A stretch of DNA of 42,570 nt from Rhodoblastus sphagnicola (GTDB taxonomy: Bacteria; Pseudomonadota; Alphaproteobacteria; Rhizobiales; Beijerinckiaceae): the NCBI RefSeq assembly GCF_002937075.1, contig NZ_NHSJ01000092.1:1-42570 (forward strand), in the 5' to 3' direction. A program made the translations under genes and the position numbers. Positions 16,863 to 25,908 of this stretch are shown here, in pieces. The notes under the pieces are model-generated. The model was given only the letters and a program-made list of their open reading frames with translations. It was not told the origin of the DNA and did not search any database. Within the stretch, counting starts at the first letter, position 1, and every line of letters begins with the position of its first letter.

Positions 16863-19800
16863 ATGCGAAAGATCGCGCCGCCCCCCGCCGAAGCCGCCTC
16901 TTCCGCCCCAGCGAGCGGACCGGGAGCGGACGCGTTCGCCGTTGTGGCGATCGGCGCTTCGGCTGGAGGGCTCGACGCCTGCCGGAAGTTTCTGGGCGCG
17001 GTGCCGGCCCATTCCGGCATGGCCTTCATTCTGGTCCAGCATCTCGATCCCACCCACGCCAGCATGCTGGTCGAGCTTCTGGCCGGCCAGACGCATCTCA
17101 AGGTCAGCGAGGCCACGGATGGCGCGCGGATCGAGCGCGAGCATCTTTATGTCATTCCGCCCGGCGTTTCGCTTTCGGTCTCGGGCGGCGCGCTAAAATT
17201 GTCGCAGCCCGAGGAGCGCCACGGCGCGCGGCTGCCGTTCGATTTCCTGCTGCAATCGCTGGCGGAGGATTATGGCGAACGCGCCGTCTGCGTCATGCTT
17301 TCCGGCACCGGCGCGGATGGCAGTCGGGGCCTGAAAGCCCTGAAGGACAAGGGCGGGCTGGTCGTCGCTCAGGACCCGGAAGAGGCCGGATTTGACGGTA
17401 TGCCGCGCAACGCCATCGAAACCGGCGCGGTGGACCAGGTGGCGCCGGCCGCGAAATTGCCCGAGGCGATCATCGGTTTTTTCCGAGGCGCGCGCAGCAA
17501 TGCGACGCATTCGGATCAGACGGAGGATTGGCTGGCGCCCATCGTCGATCTGTTGTTTTTGAAGACCGAGCACGATTTCCGCCTTTACAAGCCGGGCACG
17601 CTGCACCGCCGGATCGAGCGACGCATGGCGCTCGCCGAATGTGATGCGAAGCGTTATTTGCAGATGCTGCTCGACGATCCCAAGGAAGTCGATCTTCTCG
17701 CCAAGGATTTGCTCATCAACGTCACCAGTTTCTTCCGCGACCCCAAAGTGTTCGACTTTCTCGCCGAAAATGTTCTGCCCAGCCTGATCCGCGAACAGCC
17801 GGCGGAGGAGCCCTTGCGCATCTGGAGCGTCGGATGCAGCACCGGCGAGGAAGCCTATTCGCTGGCCATACTGTTTCGCGAGGCGATGGAAGCGAGCGGC
17901 AAGACGATCAAGTTGCAGGTTCTCGCCTCGGATATCGATGGCGACGCGGTGGCGCTGGCGCGCGAAGGCCTGTACCCGGCGACCATCGCCGCCGAAGTCT
18001 CGCCGGAGAGGCTGGCGCGCTTTTTCGTCAAGGAGGAACGCGGATACAGGATCGTTCCGGACCTGCGCGACAATGTCGTTTTCACCGTTCAGGATCTGCT
18101 GGCCGACCCGCCGTTTTCCAGGCTGAATTTCGTGTCGTGCCGCAATCTGCTGATCTATCTCGGGAGCGAGGCGCAGGCGAAGGTCATGGACATCTTCCAT
18201 TTCGCCCTGCGCGAGGGCGGAATCCTGTTGCTCGGCGGCGCCGAGACGGTCGGGGAAACCCATGGCCGTTTCACGGCGATTTCCAAAACCGAACGCATCT
18301 TCCGACACACGGCGCGCGGCCGGCCCGGAGATTTCGGTTTTCTGGTTGGCGACGGCGCGCGCCTTCCGGCGCGCCTGGAGCTGGGTTCGTTCTCGCGGCG
18401 GAAAAGTCTTGCCGATCTGTGCCAGCGCCTGTTGCTGGAAAGTCTCGCCCCCGCCGCGGTGTTGATCAATCGCAACAATGAATGCCTGTATTCGATCGGG
18501 CCGACCGATCTTTACCTGTCGGTCGCGCCGGGGCCGCCGACGCACGATCTGCTGGTCATGGCGCGCAAGGGCCTTGGGCTCCGGCTCCGCTCGGCGATCC
18601 AGCGCGCGTTCGAGGAGAATGCGCCGATATCGGTCAGCGTCGGTCGGCTCGATCATGACACGCGGCCGCCCTGCCGCATCACCGTGCGGCCGGTCGTCAA
18701 CGACGGCGAGGATCTGGCGCTGGTCACCTTCACCGAGGAAACGCAGTCGAAGCGGCGGGAAAGTCGCGCCGTCGGCCCCGAGGAAGTCTCGCAGGTCGCG
18801 GAACTGGAGCGTGAGCTGGAGGCGGCGCAGACCGAATTGCAGGGCGCCCTGCGCGATCTGGAGGTCGCGGGCGAGGAGCAAAAGGCGATCAACGAGGAAG
18901 CCTTGTCGGTCAACGAGGAATTCCAGTCCGCCAATGAGGAATTGCTCACCTCGAAGGAAGAGTTGCAATCGCTCAACGAAGAACTGACGGCGCTCAACAA
19001 CCAGCTTCAGGAGACGCTCGACCGGCAGCGCACCACCTCCGACGATTTGCAGAATGTGCTTTTCAGCTCGGATGTGGCGACGATCTTTCTCGACGACCGC
19101 CTCAACATCCGCTTTTTCAACCCCGCCACCCGCGCCTTGTTCAACGTCATCGCGGGCGATATCGGCCGTCCGCTGTCGGATCTCGCCGCGCGCGGCGTGG
19201 ATGAAGCGCTGCTGAACGATGCGCGCGTCGTGCTGGCCAAGCATCTGCCGGTCGAGCGCGAGATCGAGACGCCCGACGGCCGCTGGTTCATGCGCCGCAT
19301 CCTGCCCTATCGGACGCAAGCCGGCGGCGTCGAAGGCGTGGTCATCACTTTCGTCGACATGACCGAACGCAAAATCGTCAGTGACGCGCTGGAGACCGCG
19401 AAACACCGGGCCGAGGCCGCCGACATCGCCAAGTCGCGCTTCCTGGCCGCCGCCAGCCACGATCTGCGCCAGCCGCTGCAAACCCTGGCGCTGCTCCAGG
19501 GCCTTCTGGATCGCGTGGTGACCGGCGAAAAAGAGCGCAAGTTCGTCGCGCGCATCGGCGAGACCCTGACGGCCATGACCGGAATGCTCAACGCCTTGCT
19601 CGATATCAATCAGATCGAAGCGGGCGCGGTGCATCCGGAAATGGTGGCCCTTCCGGTCCAGGGCCTGCTGACGAAATTGCGCGATGAATTCGTCTATTCC
19701 GCGCAGGAAAGAGGTCTCGACTTGCGCATGGTCGGATGCAGCCTGTCGATCTGGAGCGATCCGCGCCTGCTCGAACAGATGCTGCGCAACCTGCTGGCCA

Positions 19801-21176
19801 ATGCGCTGAAATACACCAGCGACGGCAGGGTTCTGCTCGGGTGCCGCCGTCGCGGGCAGAGCTTGAGCATAGAGGTCTGGGACACCGGCATCGGCATTCC
19901 TGAGTCCGAGATTCATGCGATTTTCGAGGAATATCATCAGATCGGCAATGAGGCGCGCGAGCGCTCAAGGGGGCTTGGCCTTGGCCTGTCGATCGTCAAG
20001 CGTCTGGGCAACCTGCTCGGCCATCGCGTGCGCGCGCGCTCGCGCCATGGCAATGGCTCGATGTTCGCCATCGAGGTGACGCTGGCGCCGGGCGCGCCAC
20101 CAGCCAAAGCCGCGCACGGGGCGCGCGGGCGGGCCGGCGAGGCGGATGAAAAAGCGCCGCGCAAGGGCGCGATCCTGATCGTCGACGACGATCCGGAAGT
20201 GCGGGAGCTTCTGGCGCTCTTTCTCAAGCAGGAGGGCCATCGCACCGCGCGCGCCTATGACAGCTCCGAGGCGATGCAATTGATCGACAGCGACAATTTC
20301 CGCCCCGATCTCGTTCTCGCGGATTTCAATCTGCCCAATGGATCGAACGGCGTCGAAGTCATCGCCGCCATAAGGGAGAAGCTGCATCGCAAGGTCGCGG
20401 CGATGGTCCTGACCGGCGACATATCGACCGAAACCTTGCGGGCCATCGAAAAGGGCGATTGCACCCGGCTCAACAAGCCGGTTCAACTGGAGGAGCTGGC
20501 GGTGGCGGTGCAGCGGGCGCTGGCGCCGGTCGCGCGGGTCGCGGCGCACGAGGGCGTCGATCAGACAGCCCCTTTGCCGCCGGTGGTTTTCGTCGTCGAC
20601 GACGATCGCTTCCTGCGCGCGGCGGTGCGCGCCGTGCTGGAGGACGACGGCCGCACGGTCGAGGATTTCGAAAGCTGCGAGGCCTTTCTCGCCGCGGTTC
20701 AGCCGGGCCGCGACGCCTGTCTGCTGATCGACGCCGCCCTGCCGGGCATGAGCGGGCTGGACCTGTTGCACCATATGCAGCGGGAGGGTCCAAGGATTCC
20801 GGCGGTGATGATGACCGGCAAGGCCGATGTCGCCATGGCTGTCGAGGCGATGAAAGCCGGCGCGTCGGATTTCATCGAAAAGCCGATCAGCCGCGAAGAG
20901 CTGCTGGCCAGCGTTGGACGCGCTTTCGACCAGGCGCATGATTCCAGCAAGCTGGTCGCCTGGCGCGAAGCCGCGGCGGCCCAGATCGAGGGCCTCACCC
21001 AGAGGCAAAAGCAGATCATGGCCATGGTGCTCGCCGGCGCCGCCAGCAAGAACATCGCCGCCGATCTCGGCATCAGCCAGCGCACGGTGGAAAACCACCG
21101 CGCCGAAATCATGAAACGCACCGGCGCGAAATCCCTGCCGGAGCTGGCTCGGCTGGCGGTCGCCGCCACTGAATGA
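16863..21176 (+). CDS. CheB-CheR-PAS-histidine kinase-REC-REC-FixJ/LuxR fusion regulator
   Basis: A 1437-residue cytoplasmic signalling protein containing a full phosphorelay and a DNA-binding output. Domains in order: CheB methylesterase about 24-210 with triad candidates Ser33 (GASAGG), His60 (VQHLDP) and Asp152 (GTGADG); CheR methyltransferase about 222-480 with the SAM-binding stretch VGCSTGEEAYSLA at 323-335; a long Glu-rich coiled coil about 640-725; PAS about 728-838; HisKA with His866 (SHDLRQPLQ); HATPase about 960-1075 with N-box NLLANALKY, DTGIGI and GLGLGLSIV; receiver 1 about 1102-1220 with Asp1154 and Lys1205; receiver 2 about 1238-1358 with Asp1290, Thr1318 and Lys1340; FixJ/LuxR helix-turn-helix about 1375-1435. 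CheB/CheR-kinase fusions are known; a FixJ-like REC-HTH on the same chain is unusual. All catalytic residues appear present. No membrane segment is visible. The palindrome GGAAAATTTTCC (16850-16861) abuts the ATG and may modulate translation. Confidence 0.95.
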   Translation: MRKIAPPPAEAASSAPASGPGADAFAVVAIGASAGGLDACRKFLGAVPAHSGMAFILVQHLDPTHASMLVELLAGQTHLKVSEATDGARIEREHLYVIPPGVSLSVSGGALKLSQPEERHGARLPFDFLLQSLAEDYGERAVCVMLSGTGADGSRGLKALKDKGGLVVAQDPEEAGFDGMPRNAIETGAVDQVAPAAKLPEAIIGFFRGARSNATHSDQTEDWLAPIVDLLFLKTEHDFRLYKPGTLHRRIERRMALAECDAKRYLQMLLDDPKEVDLLAKDLLINVTSFFRDPKVFDFLAENVLPSLIREQPAEEPLRIWSVGCSTGEEAYSLAILFREAMEASGKTIKLQVLASDIDGDAVALAREGLYPATIAAEVSPERLARFFVKEERGYRIVPDLRDNVVFTVQDLLADPPFSRLNFVSCRNLLIYLGSEAQAKVMDIFHFALREGGILLLGGAETVGETHGRFTAISKTERIFRHTARGRPGDFGFLVGDGARLPARLELGSFSRRKSLADLCQRLLLESLAPAAVLINRNNECLYSIGPTDLYLSVAPGPPTHDLLVMARKGLGLRLRSAIQRAFEENAPISVSVGRLDHDTRPPCRITVRPVVNDGEDLALVTFTEETQSKRRESRAVGPEEVSQVAELERELEAAQTELQGALRDLEVAGEEQKAINEEALSVNEEFQSANEELLTSKEELQSLNEELTALNNQLQETLDRQRTTSDDLQNVLFSSDVATIFLDDRLNIRFFNPATRALFNVIAGDIGRPLSDLAARGVDEALLNDARVVLAKHLPVEREIETPDGRWFMRRILPYRTQAGGVEGVVITFVDMTERKIVSDALETAKHRAEAADIAKSRFLAAASHDLRQPLQTLALLQGLLDRVVTGEKERKFVARIGETLTAMTGMLNALLDINQIEAGAVHPEMVALPVQGLLTKLRDEFVYSAQERGLDLRMVGCSLSIWSDPRLLEQMLRNLLANALKYTSDGRVLLGCRRRGQSLSIEVWDTGIGIPESEIHAIFEEYHQIGNEARERSRGLGLGLSIVKRLGNLLGHRVRARSRHGNGSMFAIEVTLAPGAPPAKAAHGARGRAGEADEKAPRKGAILIVDDDPEVRELLALFLKQEGHRTARAYDSSEAMQLIDSDNFRPDLVLADFNLPNGSNGVEVIAAIREKLHRKVAAMVLTGDISTETLRAIEKGDCTRLNKPVQLEELAVAVQRALAPVARVAAHEGVDQTAPLPPVVFVVDDDRFLRAAVRAVLEDDGRTVEDFESCEAFLAAVQPGRDACLLIDAALPGMSGLDLLHHMQREGPRIPAVMMTGKADVAMAVEAMKAGASDFIEKPISREELLASVGRAFDQAHDSSKLVAWREAAAAQIEGLTQRQKQIMAMVLAGAASKNIAADLGISQRTVENHRAEIMKRTGAKSLPELARLAVAATE

Positions 21177-21183
21177 CCGTTTC

Positions 21184-21678
21184 TTAGCACTTTGGGGCGG
21201 ATCGCTTGCCAATCTGGCCGCCGATCGCCAGGCCGCAACTCAGCGCCAGCACGACAAGCCGCGTCGGCGTTGCGACACGCGCCGACTGCGTCAAGGCGCG
21301 CGCGAGTTGATCCTGCGCGGCCAGGGCCGCCAGCAAGTCTTCAACGAGCGGGTCCGGCGGGGCGTTGGTTTGGGCGTTGGCTTGGGCGCCCGCCGGAGTG
21401 GGCGGCGCGGGCGCGACGCGCCACGCCAAGACGACGAAGGCTGCGAGCGCGAGCGCCGCGCAGAGTCCGGCGACAATCAGCGCGGCGACGACCGGCCCTT
21501 CAGCCGCGCTGAGCGCGGCGTAAGCCGCCAGCGCGCCAAAGCCAAGGGCGAGCGCGGCGAACAAGGCCGTCAGGCCAAAGGCCAACCCCTTCAGCGCCGC
21601 GCCCAGCGCGATGGCGCGCAAACGCCGCCCGACGGCGGCGCTCAGCAGGTCGAACAGCCTGGCGGGCATCGCGTTCAT
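21184..21678 (-). CDS. YqjE/holin-like membrane protein
   Basis: A 164-residue protein with two adjacent hydrophobic helices at about 27-55 and 61-87. A Pro/Ala-rich linker and a C-terminal segment (LVVLALSCGLAIGGQIG) follow. The arrangement fits the phage-holin superfamily 3_6/YqjE-type proteins found beside DUF883 (YqjD) genes. Its ATG overlaps the DUF883 stop (ATGA). It converges with the giant sensor gene, leaving seven bases between the stops. Likely partner of the DUF883 protein in a membrane stress role; function unproven. Confidence 0.75.
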   Translation of the reverse strand: MNAMPARLFDLLSAAVGRRLRAIALGAALKGLAFGLTALFAALALGFGALAAYAALSAAEGPVVAALIVAGLCAALALAAFVVLAWRVAPAPPTPAGAQANAQTNAPPDPLVEDLLAALAAQDQLARALTQSARVATPTRLVVLALSCGLAIGGQIGKRSAPKC

Positions 21679-21989
21679 CCACGCGACCGGCTGATCAGGC
21701 CGACGAACAGGCCGAGGCCGAGGGCGATCAGGATGGCGGTGAGCGGGTTGCGTCCGATGCTGGCGGCGATTTCTTCGCCTGCGGATTCGGCGCCTTTGCG
21801 GGCGTCTCCGGCCGCTTCGGCGATCTTCTCCTTGACGCCTTCCGCCGCGTCGGACACTTGCGCGCCGGCCGTCTGCGCCCGATGGTCCAGAAACTTCCGC
21901 AGGGATTCGGTCAGATGGGCGATGTCGCGTTGCAGGACGGCGAAATCCGCTGCGATTTCCTTGGCGACGCTGTCAATATTTCCAGTCAT
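21675..21989 (-). CDS. DUF883 (YqjD/ElaB-like) membrane-anchored protein
   Basis: A 104-residue protein with an amphipathic helical N-terminal part (MTGNIDSVAKEIAADFAVLQRDIAHLTESL), an Ala/Glu/Lys-rich middle and one C-terminal membrane helix (NPLTAILIALGLGLFVGLISRSRG), the standard DUF883 layout. E. coli YqjD and ElaB are stationary-phase proteins that anchor ribosomes at the inner membrane. The ribosome-binding site is ideal (AGGAGG five bases before the ATG). It is third in the csbD unit and coupled to the holin-like gene. Confidence 0.88.
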   Translation of the reverse strand: MTGNIDSVAKEIAADFAVLQRDIAHLTESLRKFLDHRAQTAGAQVSDAAEGVKEKIAEAAGDARKGAESAGEEIAASIGRNPLTAILIALGLGLFVGLISRSRG

Positions 21990-22065
21990 TGCAACCTCCT
22001 GAAACAGCCGGCGCGCTCGCGAAACGGCGCCGGCGGCGCGCGGAAAATAATGGCCAGGCCGGAAA

Positions 22066-22221
22066 CTAGATTCGGCCCAGCAGCAGCAGGATCAGGACAA
22101 TGACAAGGACCAGACCCAGTCCGCCGCTGGGGAGGTAGCCCCAGTTCGCGCTATGCGGCCATGTCGGCAGGGCGCCGATCAGAAACAGCACCAGGATGAC
22201 AAGCAGGATTGTGCCGAGCAT
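22066..22221 (-). CDS. DUF3309 small membrane protein
   Basis: A 51-residue protein, MLGTILLVILVLFLIGALPTWPHSANWGYLPSGG and onward, with two hydrophobic helices around the PTWPHSxNWGYxPSGG core that defines DUF3309. These tiny proteins are common in Hyphomicrobiales; their function is unknown. AGGGGG lies upstream of the ATG. It is located between csbD (67 bases upstream) and the DUF883 gene (76 bases downstream), probably in one transcript. Confidence 0.9.
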   Translation of the reverse strand: MLGTILLVILVLFLIGALPTWPHSANWGYLPSGGLGLVLVIVLILLLLGRI

Positions 22222-22288
22222 GGGAAAAGACCCCCTGATTGAATGCGAAGGCTGACGGATCGCCAGCGGCGACCCGTCAGCGAAAAAC

Positions 22289-22471
22289 TTACTTGTTCAG
22301 CGCGTCCTTCAACGCATCCTTCACGCCGCCGGCGGCGTTCTGGACCTTGCCTTCGACTTTGTCGCGCTGGCCTTCGGCGACGAGCTTGGCGTCGCCGAGA
22401 ACCTTGCCCGCCGCCTCTTCGAGCGCGCCCTTGGCCTGCTTGGCGGTTCCGACGATACGATCCTTGTTCAT
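22289..22471 (-). CDS. CsbD-family stress protein
   Basis: A 60-residue, highly charged small protein (MNKDRIVGTAKQAKGALEEAAGKVLGDAKL) with the repeated G-K-x-x-G-D/N pattern of CsbD. In Bacillus this family belongs to the general stress regulon; its biochemical role is unknown. The ATG at 22471 is chosen because AGGAG is eight bases away; an ATG six bases upstream would leave only two. The motif site lies 182 bases upstream, overlapping the end of otsA. Confidence 0.92.
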   Translation of the reverse strand: MNKDRIVGTAKQAKGALEEAAGKVLGDAKLVAEGQRDKVEGKVQNAAGGVKDALKDALNK

Positions 22472-22652
22472 GGTCATGGCTCCTGATTGCGAAGGCGTCA
22501 CGGGCGCGTTTCGAGACGTTTCCAGCCTGATGCGGAAGCGTCAGCGCGAGCGAAGTCCTGATCGGACGTCTTGGCCGTTGACGCCAAATGCAGGGCGCTC
22601 GCGCCGCTCGTGCAACCAGACCCTAACCTGCGTTCGGCGGCGCCCGAAAGCG

Positions 22653-22666
22653 TCGGAATCTACTCA
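22653..22666 (-). promoter_or_regulatory. FixJ-like motif upstream of csbD, overlapping the otsA stop
   Basis: Minus-strand reading TGAGTAGATTCCGA then CGCTTTCG; the TGA of the motif is also the stop codon of otsA. It is 182 bases upstream of the csbD start. A GTTAGG lies at the -10 distance (17 bases after CTTTCG). Confidence 0.7.
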
Positions 22667-24127
22667 CTGGAAAACCGTGGACCGGTTCTGACGGCGCTCC
22701 GTCAACGCGATCACATGACCGGGGGCGGCGCGCTTGAGGGTGACGCGCGGACTGCCGCGACACGCCCGCAGGGCGCGCAGGAAACTCAGCATCCAGTTGC
22801 AGGCGTCATGCTGGCGAACGCGCTTCATCAGCGCGCGATGGCGCGCGATGCGCTCATCCACGGGCATTTCGATCGCCCGCCGCATCGCGTGGGCCGTCTC
22901 GTCGATATCATAGGGATTGACGAGCAAGGCCTCCTGCAAATCCTCGGCGGCGCCGGCGAAGCGCGACAGGATCAGCACGCCGGGATCGGCTTCGTCCTGA
23001 GCCGCGACATATTCCTTGGCCACCAGATTCATGCCGTCGCGCAGCGGCGTCACCAGCCCGATGCGGCTGGCGCGGTAGTGAACGGCCAAGGTTTCGCGCG
23101 AGACCGAACGATGGATGTAGCGCAGGGGCGTCCAGTCGAAACCGCCGAACTTGCCGTTGATCTTGCCGGACAAGGCCTCCAGTTCGTGGCGAATGTCGAT
23201 ATAGGCGTCGAGATCGTCGCGGGTCGGCGACGCCACCTGAATCAAGGTCATGGGACGACGATCTTCGGGATAGGAGGCGAGCAGCCGCTCGAACGCCAGG
23301 AATTTTTCCGGCAGGCCCTTGCTGTAATCCAGACGGTCGACGCCGATGGCGTAAAGGCGCTTGCGGTCGCGGCGCTCCGTCTTCTGGATCTTTTGCGCGG
23401 CCTCGGGATTGGCCGCCATCGCGGCGAAGCCATCCACGTCGATGCCCACGGGATAAACGCCGACTTGCAGAGATTTGCCGTCGAGCCGCACGGTGTCGGG
23501 CGCGATGCGCTCGCCGCCCAGCTCCTCGCAGACGAAACGGCAGAAATTGGCGTGATCTCCGGTGGTCTGGAAACCGATGAGATCGTAATCCAGCAAGGTG
23601 CGCGCGAGACGCTCGTATTCGGGCGCCGCCGTCAGAATCTCCGGCGGCGGGAAGGGAATATGCAGGAAGAAGCCGATCTGGTTGCCCACGCCGCGCGCCC
23701 GCAACTCGGCGCCAAGCGGAATCAGGTGATAATCATGCACCCAGATCAGGTCGGTGCGGCGCAGTTCTGGCGCCAGCACGTCGGCGAAGCGCGCGTTGAC
23801 CCGCCGGTAGCCCTCGGCGGCCTCCAGCGTGAAGCGGGAGAGATCGAGCCGATAATGATGGATCGGCCACAACACCTCATTGGAAAAGCCCAGGTAGAAT
23901 TCGCGATGGTCGCGCTCGGTGAGCGGCATGGTCATCAGCGTGCAGCGCCCGTGCTGGACGCTCGTCGTGGCGATGTCGCTGTCTTGCGCGACAATTTCGC
24001 CGTTCCAGCCGAACCACAGGCCGCCGCGATCGCGCATGGCGTCGAGCAGGCAGACCGCCAGCCCGCCGGAAGCCTGGCCGGCGCCGGGAGCGGCGACGCG
24101 GTTGGAGACGACCACCAATCTTGTCAT
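22664..24127 (-). CDS. otsA: Trehalose-6-phosphate synthase OtsA
   Basis: GT20 glycosyltransferase that makes trehalose-6-phosphate from UDP-glucose and glucose-6-phosphate. It has 487 residues, close to the usual 460-480. Family stretches: VVVSNRVA at the N-terminus, GGLAVCLLDAM, WFGWNGE, WVHDYHLIPLGAELR, FFLHIPFPPPEI, VDRLDYSKGLPEK and TPLRDGMNLVAKEYVAAQ. The start at 24127 overlaps the upstream GH15 stop (ATGA). It is the last gene of otsB-GH15-otsA, a unit with the shared motif at its head. The product protects against osmotic, heat and drying stress. Confidence 0.97.
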   Translation of the reverse strand: MTRLVVVSNRVAAPGAGQASGGLAVCLLDAMRDRGGLWFGWNGEIVAQDSDIATTSVQHGRCTLMTMPLTERDHREFYLGFSNEVLWPIHHYRLDLSRFTLEAAEGYRRVNARFADVLAPELRRTDLIWVHDYHLIPLGAELRARGVGNQIGFFLHIPFPPPEILTAAPEYERLARTLLDYDLIGFQTTGDHANFCRFVCEELGGERIAPDTVRLDGKSLQVGVYPVGIDVDGFAAMAANPEAAQKIQKTERRDRKRLYAIGVDRLDYSKGLPEKFLAFERLLASYPEDRRPMTLIQVASPTRDDLDAYIDIRHELEALSGKINGKFGGFDWTPLRYIHRSVSRETLAVHYRASRIGLVTPLRDGMNLVAKEYVAAQDEADPGVLILSRFAGAAEDLQEALLVNPYDIDETAHAMRRAIEMPVDERIARHRALMKRVRQHDACNWMLSFLRALRACRGSPRVTLKRAAPGHVIALTERRQNRSTVFQ

Positions 24128-25908
24128 ATGACCGCCTCCCAGGGGACAGACAGGCGCACGGCGCAATTGACGATGCCGACCAGCGAATAGGTCTGCGGAT
24201 AATTGCCCCACATTTCCCCGGTCCCTGGATCGACATCCTCGGACATCAGGCCAAGCCGGTTGCGCAGTTTCAAAAGCTGCGAGAAATGGTCGCGCGCCTC
24301 CTCGACGCGCCCCATCCGCGCCAAGGCGTCGATGCGCCAGAACGAGCAGGTGTTGAAGGCCGTGCCGGGCGCGCCGAAATCGTCGGGCGCCTCGTAGCGC
24401 ATCATGTGCGGGCCGCGCCCCAGCGCCTTCTCCAATTGCGTGACGGTCGAGACCATGCGCGGGTCATGCGGGTCGATGAAGCCGACTTCGGTCATCAGCA
24501 GCACGCCGGCGTCGAGAAATTCGCCTTCGAAGGAGTCGACGAAAGCCTGGCGCTTGTGCGACCAGGCGCGCTCCAGAATCACTTGCCTGATGCGGTCGGC
24601 GTCGGCGCGCCATGCGCGCGCGCCGTCCGCCTGGCCGAGATGGGCGGCGATGCGCGCCAGACGGTCGGCGGCGGCCCAGCACATCAGGCTGGAGGTGGTG
24701 TGGATGCTGGCGCGGGTGCGATATTCCCACATGCCGGCGTCGGGCTTGTCGTGGAGTTTGACCGCCGTGCGGCCGAGCGCTTCGAGACGCAGGAAATCCG
24801 AAGGGCCGGGCGGCGCCAGCATGCGCCGGTCAAGAAACATCTGGGCGACGCCGAGAATGACATTGCCGTAACTGTCGAATTGCAGATGTTCATAAGCCTG
24901 ATTGCCGACGCGCGCCGGGGCCATGCCGCGATAGCCCGGCAGGTGCGGGGCGATCCGCTCGTCCAGCCTGCGTTCGAGCCCGATGCCGTAGACAGGCTGG
25001 ATTTCGTTCTCGTGCAGCGAAGCGACGATGTTCATCAGCCAGCGAAAGTAATTCTCCATTTTTCGCACGGCGGCGAGGCGGTTCAGCGCGCGCACGACGA
25101 AATAGGAGTCGCGCAGCCAGCAGAAGCGATAATCCCAGTTGCGCTGCGTGCCCGGCCCTTCGGGAATGCTGGTGGTCAGCGCGGCGACGATGGCGCCGGT
25201 GGGCTCGTAAGTGCAGAGCTTGAGCGAGATGGCGGCGCGAATGACGGCATCCTGCCATTCGAACGGCGTCGCCAGCCGATGCGTCCATTGCCGCCAATAG
25301 GCCAGCGTGCGCGCCTCCAGCCGTTCGGCGGTCTCGGCGACGCCCTCCTGCAAGGTTTCGTCCGGGCCGAGGAACAGATCGAGCGGCGCGCTCAGATTGA
25401 ACACGGTTTCGTCGCGGATGAAATCGATCGGCGCGTTGGTGGTCAGGCGCAGCGTGGCGTTGGGGCCGACATAGCGGATATGATGCGAGCCAAAGGTCCT
25501 GATCGCCGCGACGGCGCCATAATCGAAACGCGGCCGCAGCCGGATTCTTATGCGGGGACTGCCGGAAATCGGCGTCAGCCTGCGCACGAGCGCCTGGGGA
25601 TAGAACAGCCGGTCGCGCCAGAGCAGGCGCGGCGCGAAATCGGTGACGCGCAGCGCGCCATGCTTGCCGTGCAGCTCCGTCACCAGCACGGCGGTGTTCT
25701 CGACATAATACTGTTCGCTGTGGGTGTGATCTTCGATCTCGATGGCGAAAACGCCATCGTCGGGCGCTTCCTTTGGCGCGCCGAGCAGAGCGTGGAAGAC
25801 GGGGTCGCCGTCGAAGCGCGGCAGGCAATACCAGACCACGCGGGCGTCCCTGTCGATGAGGGCCGCGACGGCGCAATTGCCGATGACGCCAAGTTCGAGC
25901 GTGCTCAT
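24124..25908 (-). CDS. Glycoside hydrolase family 15 protein (glucoamylase/trehalase-like)
   Basis: A 594-residue cytoplasmic protein. The N-terminal beta-rich domain (about 1-230) begins LELGVIGNCAVAALIDRDARVVWYCLPRFD, followed by the (alpha/alpha)6 barrel with RNWDYRFCWLRDSYFVVRAL, ERRLDERIAPHLPGY and SEDVDPGTGEMWGNYPQTYS, where the family's catalytic acid and base are expected. GH15 includes glucoamylases and some bacterial trehalases. Its place between otsB and otsA with ATGA overlaps on both sides suggests a role in trehalose or glucan turnover, but substrate cannot be read from sequence. The start at 25908 overlaps the otsB stop; there is no signal peptide. Confidence 0.92.
   Translation of the reverse strand: MSTLELGVIGNCAVAALIDRDARVVWYCLPRFDGDPVFHALLGAPKEAPDDGVFAIEIEDHTHSEQYYVENTAVLVTELHGKHGALRVTDFAPRLLWRDRLFYPQALVRRLTPISGSPRIRIRLRPRFDYGAVAAIRTFGSHHIRYVGPNATLRLTTNAPIDFIRDETVFNLSAPLDLFLGPDETLQEGVAETAERLEARTLAYWRQWTHRLATPFEWQDAVIRAAISLKLCTYEPTGAIVAALTTSIPEGPGTQRNWDYRFCWLRDSYFVVRALNRLAAVRKMENYFRWLMNIVASLHENEIQPVYGIGLERRLDERIAPHLPGYRGMAPARVGNQAYEHLQFDSYGNVILGVAQMFLDRRMLAPPGPSDFLRLEALGRTAVKLHDKPDAGMWEYRTRASIHTTSSLMCWAAADRLARIAAHLGQADGARAWRADADRIRQVILERAWSHKRQAFVDSFEGEFLDAGVLLMTEVGFIDPHDPRMVSTVTQLEKALGRGPHMMRYEAPDDFGAPGTAFNTCSFWRIDALARMGRVEEARDHFSQLLKLRNRLGLMSEDVDPGTGEMWGNYPQTYSLVGIVNCAVRLSVPWEAVI

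Noticed and set aside
17193-19937. 914-codon open frame on the minus strand inside the fusion-regulator gene
   Set aside because: It is fully antisense to a protein with recognisable domains along its entire length. The translation is low-complexity, Arg/Gln/Asp-rich, as expected from GC bias in the antisense frame.
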